DNA from: Paenibacillus rhizophilus
GTDB lineage: Bacteria; Bacillota; Bacilli; Paenibacillales; Paenibacillaceae
Length of the DNA: 64,000 nucleotides
Assembly: GCF_003854965.1 (NCBI RefSeq)
Contig: NZ_RQPI01000002.1
Location: 1 to 64,000, forward strand
Reading direction: 5' to 3'
Made by a program: the position numbers and the translations under genes. A model generated the notes under the pieces. The model ran no database searches. It was given only the letters and a program-made list of their open reading frames with translations, and was not told the origin of the DNA. How positions within the stretch are numbered: position 1 is the first letter of the stretch; every line of letters begins with the position of its first letter. Of the stretch, positions 61,324-64,000 are shown in pieces.

Positions 61324-61974
61324 TTACGCTTTTTTCTCCGCCATAACGGCAAGGGCATTAACAGCGGCCACTACAACCGTACTGCCGCCCTTCCGCCCAA
61401 GGTTGGTAATAAACGGTATATCGAGCTTGCGGAGCTCATCCTTCGATTCCGCAGCAGACACAAAGCCTACAGGCATACCGATAATTAGATCCGGCTTTGC
61501 TTCCCCTTCCTTAACCATGCGGATCAATTCAAGAAGCGCGGTAGGGGCGTTGCCGATAGCGTAAATTCCGCCCTCCACTTCACGCACCGCTTTACGCATG
61601 GAAATGATGGCGCGGGTTGTATTTAGCCTTTTCGCTTCCTCCATCACATCGGGGTCCGAAATGTAGACGTCGACGCTTCCGCCAAACTTTTGAATGCGCG
61701 GCTTGCTGATACCTACCTGGACCATCTGCACATCGGCAACGATTCTTTTTCCGCCGCGAATGGCCGCTATTCCCGCTTCAACCGCTCTCGGGTGAAATAC
61801 AATATTGCTGCCAAGCTCGAAGTCCGCCGAGGCATGGATGATTCGCTGGACGACCGGGTACTGCTCGGGTGTAAAGGGATGTTCGCCCAGTTCTTCCGTG
61901 ATGATCTCGAAGCTTTTGCTCTCAATTTCCTGAGGCTGCACAGTCAGCGGTTTAAATTCCGTCTTAAAATCCAT
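61324..61974 (-). CDS. cbiC: Cobalt-precorrin-8 methylmutase
   Basis: A 216-residue CbiC/CobH protein. The catalytic His lies in VQRIIHASADFELG near residue 47. VADVQMVQVGI and the IIGMPVGFVSAAESKDEL stretch are family hallmarks. It moves a methyl group from C11 to C12 to form cobyrinic acid. Confidence 0.94.
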   Translation of the reverse strand: MDFKTEFKPLTVQPQEIESKSFEIITEELGEHPFTPEQYPVVQRIIHASADFELGSNIVFHPRAVEAGIAAIRGGKRIVADVQMVQVGISKPRIQKFGGSVDVYISDPDVMEEAKRLNTTRAIISMRKAVREVEGGIYAIGNAPTALLELIRMVKEGEAKPDLIIGMPVGFVSAAESKDELRKLDIPFITNLGRKGGSTVVVAAVNALAVMAEKKA

Positions 61975-61997
61975 AACATTTCTCCCCTGTATTCGAC

Positions 61998-62765
61998 TTA
62001 GCGGGCAACTTGTTCCAACTGCTCAATGACGTCCTGGTAATCCGTAAACACAGCGCCAAAATCAATTTCGGGCCGGGAAATTAGTATTACCTGTATGCCC
62101 AACTTCAGCGCGGCTTCAATCTTCTCATCGACAGCCCCGGTTTTGCCGCTCTCTTTCGTGACCATCACCGTTGTGCCGTACTGCCGGTAAAGAGCTTCAT
62201 TCAGCTCCCGGGAAAACGGCCCTTGCAGGGCAATGATGTTTTTTTGCTCGACGCCGAGCTCTTCGCATTTCTCCATATTATCGCGCCGGGGCAGCATGCG
62301 GGCCACCAGGCGGATGTCCGGATCTCCCAGCAGATGCTTTGCAAAAATATGCAGCGTCTTACCGCCGGTAGTCAGCATAACGGAACCCTTGCGTTTCTTT
62401 GCTTCTGCCGCCGCCTCTTCATAGGATGGCACGACCGTTAGCTTTGGATCATCACCGTAGACTAAGGACGCCCGTTCAAAACGAATATAGGGAATACCGG
62501 CCTCTTTCGCGGCTTCCATCGCATTCCTGTGCGCTTCTTCGGCAAACGGATGGCTCGCGTCAACAATGGCCTTGACTTCTTCCCGGCGTATCAGCGTCAC
62601 GATTTCATCCTTGGGCAGACGCCCGACCCGTACGGGCAGATTGGCTTCCTGCAAGCTTTTCGCCGCATTATCGGTAACAACCGATGTCAATATTTCAAAT
62701 CCGTTCTGTTGTATCAAGGCAGCGAGTTCTCTCGCATCACTTGTACCGCAAAGGGCAAAAATCAT
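61998..62765 (-). CDS. cbiJ: Cobalt-precorrin-6A reductase
   Basis: A 255-residue CbiJ/CobK reductase. It starts MIFALCGTSDARELAALIQQ, has VDASHPFAEEAHRNA near 88-102 and VMLTTGGKTLHIF near 140. It reduces the macrocycle at C18-C19 with a nicotinamide cofactor. The upstream neighbour is cbiX, 42 nt away. Confidence 0.92.
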   Translation of the reverse strand: MIFALCGTSDARELAALIQQNGFEILTSVVTDNAAKSLQEANLPVRVGRLPKDEIVTLIRREEVKAIVDASHPFAEEAHRNAMEAAKEAGIPYIRFERASLVYGDDPKLTVVPSYEEAAAEAKKRKGSVMLTTGGKTLHIFAKHLLGDPDIRLVARMLPRRDNMEKCEELGVEQKNIIALQGPFSRELNEALYRQYGTTVMVTKESGKTGAVDEKIEAALKLGIQVILISRPEIDFGAVFTDYQDVIEQLEQVAR

Positions 62766-62807
62766 ATCGCTTCCTCCTCTAGATGTTCCTGATGCCCTTT
62801 TGCGCGG

Positions 62808-63812
62808 CTATGATCCCACATGATGGTGATCATGGTCGTGATCATGGTCGTGATGATGTTCGTCATGATCGTGCCCATGCTCGTGGCAGTGCCCGTGGTG
62901 GTGGTGATGTCCATGATCGTGGTCGTGATGGTGGTCGTGTCCGTGATTATGCCCGTGATCGTGATGATGGTGATGATGCTCGTGATCGGCCGCGGCCGCC
63001 ACACGGTACTGACACATATCGCAGTTCATAAAAGCCTGCCCTTCCACCGCTTCGGCAACACGATCGAGCAGCGCTTCAACCAGTTTCGGATGAAAGCCGA
63101 AATACCCGGCAAGTTCTACGGTGATACCCGGGTGCAGTCCGGCAAACTCCGCTGTCATTTCCTCAATGCGCTTAATCAAGATTCCTGTAAACAGGAAATA
63201 AGGAAGGACGAATATCTTTTTTGCTCCAAGACGTAAGACTCTTTCCAGGCCATCCTCAAAGGTAGGCTCCGTAACGCCAATAAAGCAGTTTTCCACCCAT
63301 TTGACAGGAAGCCGCTCCCACAGAAGACGGGTCATCTTAAAAAAATCGCCGTTGGCATCGCCGTCGCTGCTCCCCCTGCCGATAAGCAGAACGGCCGTTT
63401 CCGGTTCACGCAGTTTTTGTTCTATCGGCAGCTCCGGGCTGTCGTTTGTAAAGCCGGCTGCCGACATACGGGAGGTCAGGATATCCATCACCTTTTGATG
63501 AACGCCAATCGGACGCCCGTAGACGAATTCCACGGCAGGATAAAGCTTTTTGGCTCGATCAATCTCAAAAGGGATATGAATTTTGGCATGACCCGCCGCA
63601 AACAGCATGATCGGAATGACGATAACCCGGGCGGCTCCCTGTTCGACACAGCGGGCTATTCCCCGGGCAATATCAGGCTGCACAAACTCCAAAAAGCAGG
63701 TCTCTATCTTATATTGAGGCGCTGCCTGGCGCACTGTATCGGCAAACTGCAGCAGCTCCTCATTCCCTTCGGGGTCCCGGCTTCCATGACCCACCAATAA
63801 TATCGCGTCCAT
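62808..63812 (-). CDS. cbiX: Sirohydrochlorin cobaltochelatase with Fe-S motif and His-rich tail
   Basis: A 334-residue long-type CbiX, inserting cobalt into sirohydrochlorin. Two CbiX domains are visible: MDAILLVGHGSRDPEGNEEL and VLLIGRGSSDGDANGDFF. An MxCxxC motif (FMNCDMCQYR, near residue 267) matches the Fe-S site known in B. megaterium CbiX. A tail of about 55 residues contains runs such as HEHHHHHHDHGHNHGHDHHH and has more than 30 histidines, probably for metal storage or delivery. ATG 63812 has AGGAGGAATAAG directly upstream. Confidence 0.94.
   Translation of the reverse strand: MDAILLVGHGSRDPEGNEELLQFADTVRQAAPQYKIETCFLEFVQPDIARGIARCVEQGAARVIVIPIMLFAAGHAKIHIPFEIDRAKKLYPAVEFVYGRPIGVHQKVMDILTSRMSAAGFTNDSPELPIEQKLREPETAVLLIGRGSSDGDANGDFFKMTRLLWERLPVKWVENCFIGVTEPTFEDGLERVLRLGAKKIFVLPYFLFTGILIKRIEEMTAEFAGLHPGITVELAGYFGFHPKLVEALLDRVAEAVEGQAFMNCDMCQYRVAAAADHEHHHHHHDHGHNHGHDHHHDHDHGHHHHHGHCHEHGHDHDEHHHDHDHDHDHHHVGS
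62812..62990 (-). repeat. Low-complexity His/Asp/Gly codon tract in cbiX
   Basis: The DNA is a near-continuous run of CAY, GAY and GGY codons encoding the His-rich tail. Its short-period repetitiveness makes it prone to slippage and to spurious antisense reading frames. Confidence 0.9.
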
Positions 63813-63832
63813 CTTATTCCTCCTCATGATTG

Positions 63833-64000
63833 TTAATCTCCGCAGACCGCATCTGCCACAGCAACGATAGCCTGCTCCTGATGCCTGAACCCGGCAACCG
63901 TCCCCACACGTTTAAAAAACTTATGGAACCTTTCACCCGGAAAAGCATTGTCTGTGTATTCCCGGAAAATCCGTTCCACTGTATCTATAATTTGATTCGC
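63833..64000 (-). CDS. C-terminal end of probable CbiH60 (C17-methyltransferase with redox domain)
   Basis: Fifty-five codons are visible before TAA at 63833: ...IIDTVERIFREYTDNAFPGE then RFHKFFKRVGTVAGFRHQEQ to VADAVCGD. This resembles the closing segment of nitrite/sulfite-reductase-like domains (GERFHKFFKRVG). In the B. megaterium operon the gene immediately before cbiX is cbiH60, a ring-contracting methyltransferase with such an appended redox domain. No other C17-methyltransferase gene is in the window. A stand-alone nitrite/sulfite-reductase-like protein is the alternative. The gene is cut by the window edge. Confidence 0.6.
   Translation of the reverse strand, partial: ANQIIDTVERIFREYTDNAFPGERFHKFFKRVGTVAGFRHQEQAIVAVADAVCGD

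Noticed and set aside
62820-63236. Plus-strand hydrophobic frame rich in Met and Val
   Set aside because: It is the complement of the cbiX His/Asp/Gly codon tract, so the apparent membrane protein is an artefact of low complexity.
63833-64000. Cobalamin riboswitch at the operon head
   Set aside because: The window edge is still inside a coding frame of the operon; the leader is not included.

Overview
The window looks like chromosome of a Paenibacillus-type Firmicute (inference). The supporting signs are strong AGGAGG-type ribosome sites, frequent TTG/GTG starts, lipoprotein solute-binding proteins of carbohydrate ABC importers paired with ROK or LacI regulators, an SLH/FN3 surface protein, and an anaerobic-type cobalamin operon in the gene order known from Bacillus megaterium. 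Base composition is close to 50 % GC. I saw no rRNA, tRNA, CRISPR array or prophage.

Layout. 1-1875: the 3'-truncated start of an AraC-type regulator and a flavin oxidoreductase. 2212-10398: a six-gene operon (sugar-binding lipoprotein, two permeases, an Eis-like acetyltransferase, two Gfo/Idh/MocA oxidoreductases) divergent from a ROK repressor. 10435-15528: a MerR/quinone-oxidoreductase pair with a textbook 19-bp-spacer MerR promoter, an SDR, a GT4 glycosyltransferase and an AprX-like serine protease. 15571-19381: aldo/keto reductase, cysteine hydrolase, MFS exporter and TetR regulator, with a shared candidate operator flanking tetR. 19628-21881: nucleoside phosphorylase-family protein, PPOX-family protein and a YdeI-like protein. 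21970-28090: GH13 alpha-glucosidase, two permeases, binding protein and LacI regulator, with three LacI-type operators upstream of the binding protein. 28223-30459: a second aldo/keto reductase and a second GT4.

30585-34941 is a decayed three-gene ABC exporter (two ABC-2 permeases and an ATPase). The first permease is split by an IS110-family insertion, and the second permease and the ATPase each carry a frameshift. 35052-44898 holds an SLH/FN3 surface protein with five exact-length 279-bp repeats, a winged-helix/BTAD response regulator with no obvious start codon, a double-kinase hybrid sensor, and a GT8 glycosyltransferase with a His-Pro repeat tail. 44982-48352 holds a VOC protein, an arylamine N-acetyltransferase, a frameshifted alpha/beta hydrolase and a TnpB-only IS200/IS605 element inserted just upstream of the hydrolase ribosome site.

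48768-64000 is a long minus-strand operon for adenosylcobalamin: a partial gene (probably cbiH60), cbiX, cbiJ/cobK, cbiC, cbiD, cbiET, cbiL, cbiF, cbiG, cbiA, cobA/btuR, cobU, cbiB, cobS, cobD-like, cobC and cbiP. Many genes overlap by 1-16 nt, and the operon ends in a strong terminator. CbiX, CbiD and CbiG mark it as the early-cobalt (anaerobic) route. Promoter and any cobalamin riboswitch would lie beyond the right edge.

The most interesting signals are two RNA-guided mobile elements. The non-coding 3' end of the IS110 element contains a 9-nt word, in a stem-enclosed loop, identical to the DNA at the insertion junction, as expected for a bridge/seeker RNA target guide. The TnpB element has a recognisable omegaRNA-like 3' end whose guide would read into the hydrolase ribosome site.
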